From NCBI RefSeq assembly GCF_028649655.1, contig NZ_JAQSLN010000001.1, positions 186,001-250,000 of the forward strand: a stretch of 64,000 bases of DNA, in the 5' to 3' direction. Shown here in pieces: positions 1 through 8,138 of the stretch. The position numbers and the translations under genes are program-made. How positions within the stretch are numbered: the first letter of the stretch is position 1; the number at the start of each line of letters is the position of its first letter. The stretch is from Halobacteriovorax sp. GB3. GTDB lineage: Bacteria; Bdellovibrionota; Bacteriovoracia; Bacteriovoracales; Bacteriovoracaceae. Below the pieces are notes generated by a model. That model saw nothing but the letters and a program-made list of their open reading frames with translations, had not been told where the DNA came from and did not search any database.

Positions 1-38
1 ATTCAACTTAAACTAAAAAACAAACAAACCGAAACCAA

Positions 39-1160
39 ATGAACCAAAACCCAAAAAGACATGAAAACCTAATCAACATAAACTGGAACAAAACCAAGGT
101 CATCAATTCCATAGAATCAATTTTCAAAGACACCCAAAAAAACTTCCACACCATCGAAAAACAAACAATGTACTTTGGAAAAGCAGGCGCTCTTTTTGGT
201 TTATTAAAAATATCAAAGTTCTTAAATCGTCCTTTGTCCCTAGATTCTAAAAACATAATTTCAGAAGTTCATAAAGCTTACTTAGAAAATCCTGATACTG
301 AAAATGTAGTACCGTCTTTGTATTTGGGAGAAGTAGGAATTTTACTCGTTGAGTACTTGGTAAATCCATCTGAAGATTTAGAGGAGGAAATATTTCAATT
401 AGTTCAAAGTAATATTGAAAATCCAACTTTAGAGGCCTTGTGGGCCGCGCCGGGGACAATGATCGCTGCGAATTGGTTTTATAACAAAACTAAAAAGCAT
501 GAATGGAAAGAACTGTTTGTTGATAATGCTGAATACCTTATTAAAAAGTTAAAAGAAGAAAGGGAAGAGGACTTAATTTGGCAGCAGGACTTGTATGGTA
601 AGAAGGTTCGCTATGTTGGGGCCGGGCATGGTTACTTTGGTAATATGTTTGGGATTTTAAAAAATATCGAGCTATTAAAGTCTGACGACAAAGAGTATGT
701 CTTATCTCATATTAAAATGGTGCTAGATAAATTAGCAATTGAAAAAGACGGTACAGTTAATTGGGCCCCTGTATATCCTAAAAATCCTGAAATTAAACCT
801 CTGACTCAATGGTGCCATGGGGCGCCAGGTATCGTTAATAGTTTGAAGCTATATCCTAAACATGACCCAGTTGTAGAAGATTTACTAGTTAAAGCTGGTG
901 AGCTTATATGGAAAGCTGGACCACTCACTAAAGGAATTGGAATCTGCCATGGAACAGATGGAAATGGTTTTTCATTCTTGCAGCTCTATAAAAGAACGGG
1001 CAATGGGATGTGGTTAGAAAGAGCGAGAATGTTTGCTATGCACTGCCTTTCTCAGCGTAAAAATGAGTACACTCTCTTTACTGGTGATATCGGCTTGGCC
1101 TTGTATCTGATAGCTTGCGTTGAAGAGACTGATAATTTTTCGTTTCTTGATGATTTTTAG
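39..1160 (+). CDS. LanC-like (lanthionine synthetase C-like) protein
   Basis: A 373-aa alpha/alpha-barrel protein of the LanC/LanCL superfamily. The zinc-site motifs are visible: GAGHG (His197), WCHGAPG (Cys259-His260) and GICHGT (Cys303-His304), matching the Cys/Cys/His ligands of LanC cyclases. No LanB or LanM dehydratase, precursor peptide or transporter lies next to it, so it is a stand-alone LanC-like protein rather than part of a visible lantibiotic cluster. LanC enzymes add cysteine thiols to dehydroamino acids; eukaryotic LanCL proteins add glutathione to dehydrated residues. Which of these applies is unknown. No signal peptide is seen, so it is probably cytoplasmic. The start is the first ATG and lacks a clear Shine-Dalgarno. 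Family assignment is firm, function open. Confidence 0.85.
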   Translation: MNQNPKRHENLININWNKTKVINSIESIFKDTQKNFHTIEKQTMYFGKAGALFGLLKISKFLNRPLSLDSKNIISEVHKAYLENPDTENVVPSLYLGEVGILLVEYLVNPSEDLEEEIFQLVQSNIENPTLEALWAAPGTMIAANWFYNKTKKHEWKELFVDNAEYLIKKLKEEREEDLIWQQDLYGKKVRYVGAGHGYFGNMFGILKNIELLKSDDKEYVLSHIKMVLDKLAIEKDGTVNWAPVYPKNPEIKPLTQWCHGAPGIVNSLKLYPKHDPVVEDLLVKAGELIWKAGPLTKGIGICHGTDGNGFSFLQLYKRTGNGMWLERARMFAMHCLSQRKNEYTLFTGDIGLALYLIACVEETDNFSFLDDF

Positions 1161-1198
1161 AGGTACAGCTAATTTTTTTGGATTTCAGTCGCTAAGAT

Positions 1199-2050
1199 TC
1201 ACTCACCAAAATAAAAATCAAACCTCGAAGCATAATCAATAAATCGACGAACATGCTTTTCTAATAAATTTTTAGAAGGATATACCAGGTAGATCTTTTT
1301 AGATTTAAAGCTAATATCTGAATCTATTCTTTGTAGTATTTTTAACTTTATTTCTTTTTCACAAAGACTGTTTGGTAGAAATGATATTGCCATTGAATTG
1401 ATTGCAAATTCTTTTGCCATTTCAAAATTATTTGTCTTTAAGGACTTGTTGCACTTAGAGCTTTTTAATAGGCCATGACAATCAAGGACCTGAGGATAGT
1501 CTTTCTTAGAGACCATAGTGATTTTATTCTTTCTTATAAATTCTTTGGATGCGAAAAAGCTGAATGATGTATCGCCGATTGATTTACAGATAAAGTCTTT
1601 TTGAGTCGGCATTCCTACTCTTATAGCGATATCGAAATCTTTATCAGTAAGGCTTTCAACTCTGTCATCTAAAATTAGTTCAAAATTAATTAAAGGGTAA
1701 TCCGCTTGAAAGCTCTTTATCAATTTGGTGAAGGACGCTCTCGGTATATCAATAGGGAGAGTTAGTTTTATATTTCCTTCAAGAGGTGCATCTATTTCGT
1801 TAATGCTCTGGGCTTCTTTTAAGATGGTATAGGCCTTAAGAGCGGATTCTTTATAGGCCAGTCCTTTGTCGGTTAAAGTGACCATGCGAGAAGTGCGTTT
1901 AAATAGTTTGAAGCCGAGTTCTTTTTCGAGGCTTGAAATTTGAGAACTGACAGTTGTTGCAGGTAATCTTAGTTTTTCAGCGGCCTTTGAAAAATTAAGA
2001 TAGTAAGCAACTTTTAGGAATGTTTCTAATTGTTGAAATGTGATTTTCAT
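1199..2050 (-). CDS. LysR-family transcriptional regulator
   Basis: A 283-aa LysR-type regulator. The N-terminal winged helix-turn-helix is clear (about residues 3-62, with FSKAAEKLRL and a second helix around VSSQISSLEKELG), followed by a periplasmic-binding-like effector domain. It is divergently transcribed from the MBL-fold gene at 2141, with 90 bp between them holding palindromes of LysR type (see 2052-2082). By the usual logic of divergent LysR pairs it probably controls the 2141 gene and itself. The inducer is unknown. Confidence 0.88.
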   Translation of the reverse strand: MKITFQQLETFLKVAYYLNFSKAAEKLRLPATTVSSQISSLEKELGFKLFKRTSRMVTLTDKGLAYKESALKAYTILKEAQSINEIDAPLEGNIKLTLPIDIPRASFTKLIKSFQADYPLINFELILDDRVESLTDKDFDIAIRVGMPTQKDFICKSIGDTSFSFFASKEFIRKNKITMVSKKDYPQVLDCHGLLKSSKCNKSLKTNNFEMAKEFAINSMAISFLPNSLCEKEIKLKILQRIDSDISFKSKKIYLVYPSKNLLEKHVRRFIDYASRFDFYFGE

Positions 2051-2051
2051 A

Positions 2052-2082
2052 ATTGTACAATATTATCGTATAGTCTGTACGA
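2052..2082. promoter_or_regulatory. Candidate LysR operator region
   Basis: Between the divergent LysR and MBL genes there is a perfect 10-bp palindrome, ATTGTACAAT (2052-2061), immediately followed by TCGTA-N7-TACGA (2066-2082), a dyad with a T-N-A framework as in LysR binding sites. They lie directly upstream of the regulator start codon, where autoregulation would act. This is positional inference with no footprint data. Confidence 0.5.
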
Positions 2083-2140
2083 AAACAAACGATATTATTA
2101 ATTCTTCTTCTGCCTTATAGTTTCTATAAAAGGAGAAAAT

Positions 2141-3004
2141 ATGAAAAATTTATTCGCTATTATTCTAACCACATTCGCATTAAGTAATTATTCTTTGGCC
2201 GACGTTCAAGTAAAATGGCTCGGTGGACCAACTCTTTTAATTAAATTTGATGATGTAACAATTATTACTGATCCGATACTAGGAGAGGGAGATAAAGCTT
2301 ATTTTATGGGAGATCCTAACGAGCCGTTTGATCTAAATAAAGGCCCCAATATGAAATTCCATAAAAGACATACTAGCGTTCCAAAATTTGACAAAAGTGA
2401 TGTGGATTATGTTCTTCTAAGTCATGGCCATGAAGATCACCTCGATCAGAAAGCGCTAAAGACATTTAACAAAACGAAGTTTATAGGCGCCCCTAATGAC
2501 TCTTCAAAGAAACTAGAGTTGTTTTCAATACTTGATTGGGGGCAAAGTCTAAAATTGCATACTAAAAATAATGGAAGGATTGAAATTAAAGCCGTTCCGG
2601 CATACCACTCTTTAAATCCATCAATAAATAAGATCCTAGGTAAAGGTAACTCCTATTTCATTAAATTTATAAAAGAAGATAAAAGCTATGGGGTTTATTG
2701 GAGTGGAGATTCTTTTTATCGAGATGAAATTAAAATGGCCTTGAAGAAAGATAAGATTGATCTCTTCATCCCTCATCTGGGAAAGGTTGGCATGAAAGGC
2801 CCTCTAGGACAAATTAGTATGAGCAATAAAGATGCTATTGCTATGGCAAAATCGCTAAAAATAAAGAGAGTCTTGCCAATTCATCATTCAACTTTAGAAC
2901 TTTATCAGGAAAAAATTGATAGTATTGTAGAGCATGCTCGAAATACTAATTTGTTACTGGATCTAATTGCAGAGGGCTCAACGCTTTTCTTGGAGCTAGA
3001 TTAA
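2141..3004 (+). CDS. Exported MBL-fold metal-dependent hydrolase (UlaG / NAPE-PLD-like)
   Basis: A 287-aa metallo-beta-lactamase-fold protein with an N-terminal signal peptide (about residues 1-20), so probably periplasmic. The metal motif HGHEDHLD is intact, followed by the later ligand segments around YWSGDS and LPIHHST. The sequence resembles the branch containing UlaG lactonase and NAPE-type phospholipase D (beta-lactamase superfamily domain 2). An AAAGGAG Shine-Dalgarno precedes the ATG. It is divergent from the LysR gene and followed by a phosphodiesterase, so a role in phospholipid breakdown is plausible but unproven. Confidence 0.8.
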   Translation: MKNLFAIILTTFALSNYSLADVQVKWLGGPTLLIKFDDVTIITDPILGEGDKAYFMGDPNEPFDLNKGPNMKFHKRHTSVPKFDKSDVDYVLLSHGHEDHLDQKALKTFNKTKFIGAPNDSSKKLELFSILDWGQSLKLHTKNNGRIEIKAVPAYHSLNPSINKILGKGNSYFIKFIKEDKSYGVYWSGDSFYRDEIKMALKKDKIDLFIPHLGKVGMKGPLGQISMSNKDAIAMAKSLKIKRVLPIHHSTLELYQEKIDSIVEHARNTNLLLDLIAEGSTLFLELD

Positions 3005-3055
3005 TTAGCAGATGTATTATCCAATGCTCTTTCTTATTGAATAATTAGTTTTCAC

Positions 3056-3077
3056 GAGGATTTTCTTGAAAATCCTC
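3056..3077. repeat. Perfect 10-bp inverted repeat
   Basis: GAGGATTTTC, a 2-base loop, then GAAAATCCTC. The outer bases ATTAG and CTAAT can extend it discontinuously. It lies between the MBL gene and the phosphodiesterase. No T-run follows, so it is either a weak terminator of the MBL transcript or a processing/stabilising hairpin. Confidence 0.55.
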
Positions 3078-3126
3078 ACTAGCTAATCCAACCCCCAAAT
3101 GAGACAATCACCCAAAGGAGACTGTC

Positions 3127-3921
3127 TTGAAAATCACTATATTCACATTACTATTCACTATTATTCACGCCAAAATCGCCGTTGCAAATGTTCTACCAAT
3201 CGCACACCGAGGAGCATCGGCCTATGCACCAGAAAATACAGTTAGTGCGATAAAAAAAGCAATAGAGCTTGGAGCGAAGTATATTGAAATTGATGTTCAT
3301 ATGACTAAGGATGGGGAGGTCGTAGCGATTCATGATTCCACTATCGATAGAACTTCAAGTGGAAGTGGTAAAGTCTCTGATTTGAATCTCACCAAATTGA
3401 AAGAGATTGATTTTGGTTCTTGGTTTTCGAGTAAATTTAAAGATGAAAGAATTCCAACTCTTGAAGAGGTGCTAAAAATTACTGGTAATAAGAGCGTTTT
3501 AATTATTGAATTAAAAAATGGTCATGATGATTATCCTAATATTGAGAAAAAAATTGTCAATCTCGTTGAGAAAATGGGACTGGGTGAATCTGTCATTTTA
3601 AAATCATTTTCTTTTGAAATCCTAAATCGCTTTAAACAGCTCGCACCTGATTTAGAAAGACTCTATTGTACATTTGGTGGGACAAGTTGGGTGACTCTCG
3701 ATAATTTTTTGCGATTTAAAAATATCTTTAAAGGAAGCTCGTTTCAATATCTGCAAGTGCACAAGTATTTCTTAACGGATTGGATTGTGAGCGAAGCTAG
3801 AAAAAGAAATATCAAAGTTGTTGTTTGGGATGTGCATGATAAAGCCACGATGAGCGAGATGGTCGAGAAGGGCGTTGACTTTATTGAGTCGGATAATCCA
3901 GATTATGTGATAAATCTTTGA
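3127..3921 (+). CDS. Exported glycerophosphodiester phosphodiesterase
   Basis: A 264-aa GDPD-family TIM-barrel enzyme that hydrolyses glycerophosphodiesters to glycerol-3-phosphate and an alcohol. Catalytic motifs are intact: AHRGASAYAPENT, EIDVHMTKDGE and the HD of AIHDSTIDRT. A signal peptide (about residues 1-20) predicts periplasmic location. The start is TTG at 3127, supported by an AAAGGAG Shine-Dalgarno six bases upstream; there is no suitable ATG. It fits periplasmic lipid-headgroup scavenging next to the phospholipase-like MBL protein. An imperfect T-rich hairpin follows the stop. Confidence 0.9.
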   Translation: MKITIFTLLFTIIHAKIAVANVLPIAHRGASAYAPENTVSAIKKAIELGAKYIEIDVHMTKDGEVVAIHDSTIDRTSSGSGKVSDLNLTKLKEIDFGSWFSSKFKDERIPTLEEVLKITGNKSVLIIELKNGHDDYPNIEKKIVNLVEKMGLGESVILKSFSFEILNRFKQLAPDLERLYCTFGGTSWVTLDNFLRFKNIFKGSSFQYLQVHKYFLTDWIVSEARKRNIKVVVWDVHDKATMSEMVEKGVDFIESDNPDYVINL

Positions 3922-3956
3922 AAAATTATAGCAAAAAAATAGCATAATTTTTATTA
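3921..3956 (+). terminator. Probable intrinsic terminator
   Basis: An A/T-rich stem (AAAAATTATaGC pairing with GCATAATTTTT, one bulge) begins at the stop codon of the phosphodiesterase gene and ends in a T-rich tract. Confidence 0.45.
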
Positions 3957-4149
3957 GTTCAGTTATTGCATATATCGTTTGCGGCTTCACGTCGAACCGA
4001 GAAGACTCTGCTTGTGGAAGATTACATTGGAGCTTTAAAAACAATCAAGTATAATTAGAGAAATAAAACATGGGATAACTTATGAAAATTATCAACCTTT
4101 TTAGTTCTTTCAATTATCTTTTTCGAACGTGCGATATAAGTCTATAAAA

Positions 4150-4908
4150 ATGAACTGTTTAATTAATAAATATTTTCTTTTCTTCTTGCTCATCGTGTTT
4201 TCGCACCCTCTGAGGGCATGGGATAAGTTGGCTCTCTTTGAATTTCAAACTTTTTCTGTCGAAGGAGCTAATGAAGGGAATGAACAACGAATTCAATATC
4301 AAAAGAAATTGGATTATTCGGGGTCTTTCTTTCGAAGGGATAGGTTTGATAAGACTGAGTATTTACTCAATGGAGAAAAAAGCTTCGAGCCTATTAAAAA
4401 ACTGTTCTTACACCCTGGAGCAACCGTAGGTATAAATAGTGAAACTTTCGAAAAATATTCTTTAAGCCTGAATGCAGACTATTATGGGATCATTCCTTTT
4501 AATTTTTCAGGATTCATTAGCTTTAAAAAATATGATTTAGCTGATGTCATTTTGTTTTCTCCAAGTGTCCATTGGGAAACAAAAATAGGCCTACTTCTTA
4601 TGGGTCAAGTTTTTTACGGTAATTTGATTGCAGATAGAGGAAGTAAAGCAACGATGGCCTATAGTTTAAAAGCTGTTTATCTCAATTCTGTTTTTCGTCC
4701 CTATGCTTTTTATAGCATCGGAGAAGAAGCCGCTGTTCTATTAGAAAACCTCAAGCTTACGGATTATGAGGTTCGGTCTTTTGGTATTGGTGGGAAGTTC
4801 CCATTGGGAAAAGAGTTTGCTCTCGAAGGTGATTATCAGAACTTAGACCTGAAGGATTTTGATAGAACCTTGGAATATTTCACTATCAGAGTGGTTCGGA
4901 AATGGTAG
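4150..4908 (+). CDS. Probable outer-membrane beta-barrel protein (YaiO-like context)
   Basis: A 252-aa exported protein. I chose the ATG at 4150 over an upstream GTG (4129) because the signal peptide (ending LRA-WD) then starts correctly. The mature part alternates polar and aromatic/hydrophobic residues in short strands, as in small outer-membrane barrels, and ends in Trp. The stop overlaps the start of the glycosyltransferase at 4902. Pairing of a barrel with a membrane glycosyltransferase recalls YaiO-type and polysaccharide-export loci, so it may be a secretion pore for that product. Barrel prediction is by eye. Confidence 0.55.
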   Translation: MNCLINKYFLFFLLIVFSHPLRAWDKLALFEFQTFSVEGANEGNEQRIQYQKKLDYSGSFFRRDRFDKTEYLLNGEKSFEPIKKLFLHPGATVGINSETFEKYSLSLNADYYGIIPFNFSGFISFKKYDLADVILFSPSVHWETKIGLLLMGQVFYGNLIADRGSKATMAYSLKAVYLNSVFRPYAFYSIGEEAAVLLENLKLTDYEVRSFGIGGKFPLGKEFALEGDYQNLDLKDFDRTLEYFTIRVVRKW

Positions 4909-6284
4909 CTCCTACTTGGTTGACCATCTCCTTTCAGTTTCTTGGCCATTATTACACAATTCTTTTTTTGATATATGTTGCTCTAATATGGAAGGCCAGT
5001 CGACAAGTAAAAAAAGACGTCTTTCAAGAAAGTGTTCTCAACCATTTGGTTAATGATAAAACAAATTTTCCAAGCTTTACTATCATTATTCCGGCCTACA
5101 ACGAAGAGCTTCTTATTTATCAAACCGTAATGTCTTTCATAAAGCTTAATTACAGCAATTTTGAAGTGATCGTTGTCGATGACGGATCAACTGATAAAAC
5201 GATGGATGTATTGAAAGAAAAATTTTGTCTTGTTGCATCTAATGAAGAGCCTATCAATAAAATTGGAAGGAAATCTTGCCATAGCGTTCAGGTTTCAAAG
5301 ACTTTTAAAAATCTCAAGGTTCTCGGCCAAGACAATGGTCGTAAAGGTTCGGCCATTAATCAAGGAGTAGCCTTTGCTAAAAATGATTGGGTTTGTGTTG
5401 TTGATGCGGACACCATCCCAGAAGTTGATGCTCTTTATAAGATGGCCCTTTATATTCTCAATCACCCCAATTATCATGGGATTGGTTGTTCTTTAAGAAT
5501 TGCCAACGGAGCAGAGATTAAAGACTTTTCAATTAGTACAGGAAAGCTTCCTAAGAATCATATTTCTAATTTTCAAATTATTGAATACATCCGCTCTTTT
5601 TTTGGCGGTCGTATTGGGTGGGATGCTTTTAGGGCAACGTTGTTATTGTCGGGTGCTTTCTCGGCCATAAGAAAAGACTTGATATTAGAAGTAGGAGGGT
5701 TCTCTACGACTTCTATTGTAGAAGATCTCAATTTTTGTATGAAGTGCTATCGTGCTCGTGGGAGGAGTCTGAACTTTAAAATCTACCCAGAACCTTTGGC
5801 ATGGACTCAGGCCCCTTTAGATTATCGCTCCCTTGCTGCTCAGAGGTTGCGATGGCAAAGAGGACTAATTGACTCTGTTTGGAGATTTAGAGGCTTATTT
5901 TTGAATCCGAAGATCGGAAGAGTTGGATTCATACACTTTCCCTATTTAATTTATGGAATGATAATTGAGCCATTTATTGAGGTCTATTCCTTTTTTGTTA
6001 TGGTGTATTCTTATCTCTATGGATTTATCTCTACTGAACAGCTATTAGTTCTAACTGGCTTTACTCTTTTTTTAGTGGTGCTCATCAATATTAGCGCTCT
6101 TTCTATTGAAGAAAATTATTTTTCCCGTCAAAAATCTTTGAAAAGCCGCTTTCGTATTATTTTTTATTCCGTTTTCGAAATTATTTATTATCATCAACTT
6201 TTAACACTCTTGAATATTTATGCTACCTTTACCACGTTCGGTTTTAAGCCTAAATGGGGCTACATGAAACGAAATAAATTTTAA
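4902..6284 (+). CDS. Membrane processive family-2 glycosyltransferase
   Basis: A 460-aa GT2 enzyme of the BcsA/PgaC/HasA type. There is one N-terminal membrane segment (about 10-30), a catalytic domain with IIPAYNEE (62-69), VDDGST, the metal-binding VDAD (167-170), the base motif VED (273-275) and QRLRW (314-318), then several C-terminal membrane segments from about residue 345. These motifs mark a processive synthase that polymerises and translocates a polysaccharide. The start ATG overlaps the barrel gene, implying translational coupling. Sugar specificity cannot be read here; no c-di-GMP PilZ domain is present. Confidence 0.88.
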   Translation: MVAPTWLTISFQFLGHYYTILFLIYVALIWKASRQVKKDVFQESVLNHLVNDKTNFPSFTIIIPAYNEELLIYQTVMSFIKLNYSNFEVIVVDDGSTDKTMDVLKEKFCLVASNEEPINKIGRKSCHSVQVSKTFKNLKVLGQDNGRKGSAINQGVAFAKNDWVCVVDADTIPEVDALYKMALYILNHPNYHGIGCSLRIANGAEIKDFSISTGKLPKNHISNFQIIEYIRSFFGGRIGWDAFRATLLLSGAFSAIRKDLILEVGGFSTTSIVEDLNFCMKCYRARGRSLNFKIYPEPLAWTQAPLDYRSLAAQRLRWQRGLIDSVWRFRGLFLNPKIGRVGFIHFPYLIYGMIIEPFIEVYSFFVMVYSYLYGFISTEQLLVLTGFTLFLVVLINISALSIEENYFSRQKSLKSRFRIIFYSVFEIIYYHQLLTLLNIYATFTTFGFKPKWGYMKRNKF

Positions 6285-6330
6285 TAGTGCATAGACAAAT
6301 CCCTAGAGAACGAAAAAGCACAAATTAAAT

Positions 6331-6837
6331 ATGAATTTTTATAAAGTGGTGAATACAATGGCAACCTGGTCCAATAGAAAACTAATCAGTAAAACAGAAA
6401 GAAGACTTAGAATAAAGATTCTAACTGATTTGATTCATAGTTATCATGTACATTTAGGAGGTCGTGGCTGGCATAGTCGGCTATCTGACGTTATTCTTTT
6501 TAATGACATGCTTGTTGTTGGAGAAGATCTTTCTGAAGGGATTTCTAAGCAGAGAGAGCATGTTGTTCCATGCAAATTACTGTTTGAAGAATGTTTCAAA
6601 ATATTTGAGCAGAAGAAAGAATCGGCTAAGGTTGAAGTTGAATCTTTATTAGATAAGTACCTAAAAGTCGTAATTATTGATGAAAGAGTCTCTAAAGTAA
6701 TAGATACTACTCTAGGTTTAAAAACATCTATGCCTGAGGGACATGATTTGCCAAATTGCTCTCCTTATTGTCGTATTAATATCGGTTATAGTTCTGTCTC
6801 GGAAAGCTCCTATAATAATATAGTTTGGTTCGAGTAA
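6331..6837 (+). CDS. Uncharacterised protein with EHVVP and MPEG motifs
   Basis: A 168-aa cytoplasmic-looking protein that I cannot place firmly. It contains EHVVPCKLL near residue 75 and a later DERV...GLKTSMPEGHD. I recall a similar EHxVP...MPEGxD arrangement in scattered small bacterial and phage proteins of unknown function. An internal ATG at 6358 is an alternative start. Neither start has a strong Shine-Dalgarno. No neighbour suggests a role. Confidence 0.5.
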   Translation: MNFYKVVNTMATWSNRKLISKTERRLRIKILTDLIHSYHVHLGGRGWHSRLSDVILFNDMLVVGEDLSEGISKQREHVVPCKLLFEECFKIFEQKKESAKVEVESLLDKYLKVVIIDERVSKVIDTTLGLKTSMPEGHDLPNCSPYCRINIGYSSVSESSYNNIVWFE

Positions 6838-7025
6838 AATACATGGTTAACTTATAAAGTGGTGGCCGTAGAGTTGAGATTTGAATCAACATTTCCTGAT
6901 TATTCTATTTATCCGATACTTCCCTCGCAATAAATGTCCAAAAAATTAAATGGCCCACTATCATTTTTTCAAACCCATTACTCTTTTTAAATTTAGATAT
7001 ATTATGTTTAAAAGAGGAGTCTAGA

Positions 7026-7481
7026 ATGAAGAAGATGAAACTTGTGCTTTTAATTATGCTGGTGGGACAAAGTTCTCTGGCCGCATTATTCCCACTCAAA
7101 TGCCATAAAGAAGAGACTGGTGAAAGTCTCTATTTAGAAAGTCCTAAGTATATTAGAGGACATTTTACTCTTCTGCTTGAGTATACGAAAATGGAAAATG
7201 GTGAAGAATTAATATTCAATGCTGGTCGAAAAGAAGTTAAAAATAAGATCGAGCAATATACGGATGAAGAGGGATTGACTAAGTTACAGTGGTCAGCGCG
7301 AAGTGCGACGGATTTTAGACGTGAGACGGGAGAGCATCCGAATGTTGCTGGTTATTACCGATTTCAGCTTTTTGTTGACGAGCAGGATGATATCTCAACA
7401 GTGACTTCTCTTGAAGTTGTATTAGATAGTAGACGATCTGTTCATTTTGAAAATGGGGAGTGCTCCTTATCAAAGAAATAA
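7026..7481 (+). CDS. Small exported protein, function unknown
   Basis: A 151-aa protein with a clear signal peptide (about residues 1-20, ending SSLAA) and an AGGAG Shine-Dalgarno before the ATG. The mature part has two cysteines, one near each end, that could form a disulfide. It is rich in beta-strand-like segments. No family was recognised. It stands alone, followed by the long leader of the RRM gene. Confidence 0.65.
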   Translation: MKKMKLVLLIMLVGQSSLAALFPLKCHKEETGESLYLESPKYIRGHFTLLLEYTKMENGEELIFNAGRKEVKNKIEQYTDEEGLTKLQWSARSATDFRRETGEHPNVAGYYRFQLFVDEQDDISTVTSLEVVLDSRRSVHFENGECSLSKK

Positions 7482-7803
7482 AGTCTCGAAGTCAAGGCCA
7501 TGTAATTGCACAAATAGTCGTCCGCTTGCTTTTAATTCTTTAGTAGGCTATATTGAATGAGTCGAAAGTTTCTTTATAGCTCAAGTAGCTAATCATCACT
7601 GAAATATAAACATGTTTTTGACTATAGAAATCATTCATATTTGGTTTCTAGGTTATTTTCTCTATTAGCAACAGTTTAAGTAATTTTAACATTTATGTAT
7701 ATGCACATGTTCTGTGCAACAGAGACAATACGTCTCTACTGAATAATATTGAACACTAGAGTTTGTGACCCTAGTGTTTGTAGTATTTACCTTGGAGGTA
7801 AAA
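7482..7803 (+). promoter_or_regulatory. Long structured leader of the first RRM gene
   Basis: A 322-base non-coding stretch. A TTGCTT (7526-7531) - 17 bp - TATATT (7549-7554) pair is a plausible promoter, giving a leader of about 240 nt. Near the gene there are three successive perfect hairpins: TGCACA/TGTGCA (7702-7718), AGAGAC/GTCTCT (7721-7737) and AACACTAG/CTAGTGTT (7752-7778). A GGAGG Shine-Dalgarno lies at 7794-7798. Hairpins are seen in the sequence; the promoter and any regulatory function are inferred. Confidence 0.5.
7752..7778 (+). promoter_or_regulatory. Stem-loop 15 nt upstream of the RRM ribosome binding site
   Basis: A perfect 8-bp stem (AACACTAG with CTAGTGTT) around an 11-nt loop. 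It ends 15 nt before the GGAGG of the RRM gene. The second RRM gene has a CTAG-containing stem in the equivalent place (20746-20777), ending 16 nt before its Shine-Dalgarno, which suggests a shared post-transcriptional or autoregulatory element. Confidence 0.55.
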
Positions 7804-8073
7804 ATGAACACAAAAATTTATGTAGGAAATCTTTCATATGAAGTTGAAAATTCTGATTTGGAAACTCTTTTCGCTAAGGTTGGAGAAGTTATAGCAGTGA
7901 ATGTTGTGAAAGACAGAGACTCTGGACGAGCAAGAGGTTTTGGTTTTGTAGAAATGCAAAAGAGTAATGAGGCCAAAGAGGCCATAAGTAACTTCCATGA
8001 AAAAGACTTTATGGGAAGATCATTAATTGTAAACCTTGCTAAGAATGATAAAACTAGAAGCAACTATCGTTAA
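7804..8073 (+). CDS. RRM-domain RNA-binding protein
   Basis: An 89-aa single RRM protein. RNP2 (IYVGNL, residues 4-9) and RNP1 (RGFGFVEM) are intact, with only a short basic C-terminal tail. The ATG at 7804 follows a GGAGG Shine-Dalgarno; an in-frame upstream start at 7765 falls inside the leader stem-loop and is unlikely. Such small bacterial RRM proteins, known from cyanobacterial Rbp, bind single-stranded RNA and are often cold-regulated. It is followed 65 bp downstream by a CarD-like gene, the same arrangement as at 20806-21673. Confidence 0.92.
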   Translation: MNTKIYVGNLSYEVENSDLETLFAKVGEVIAVNVVKDRDSGRARGFGFVEMQKSNEAKEAISNFHEKDFMGRSLIVNLAKNDKTRSNYR

Positions 8074-8138
8074 GAAAATCCTTTCTTTTAAATAGGCGTC
8101 ATAAAATGGCGCCTCTACAATCAAGTAAGGAGAATGTG

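Noticed and set aside
8-256. Minus-strand frame over the LanC-like gene start
   Set aside because: Its product is a Phe/Trp-rich string opposite a clearly conserved gene, with no ribosome binding site.
6873-6890. tRNA T-arm-like hairpin (GTTGA-GATTTGAA-TCAAC)
   Set aside because: No acceptor stem, anticodon arm or CCA-proximal end can be formed around it; the loop is 8 nt. Probably chance.
7765-7803. Upstream in-frame start for the first RRM protein
   Set aside because: It lies in the leader stem-loop; the ATG at 7804 has a strong GGAGG and gives the standard RRM N-terminus.
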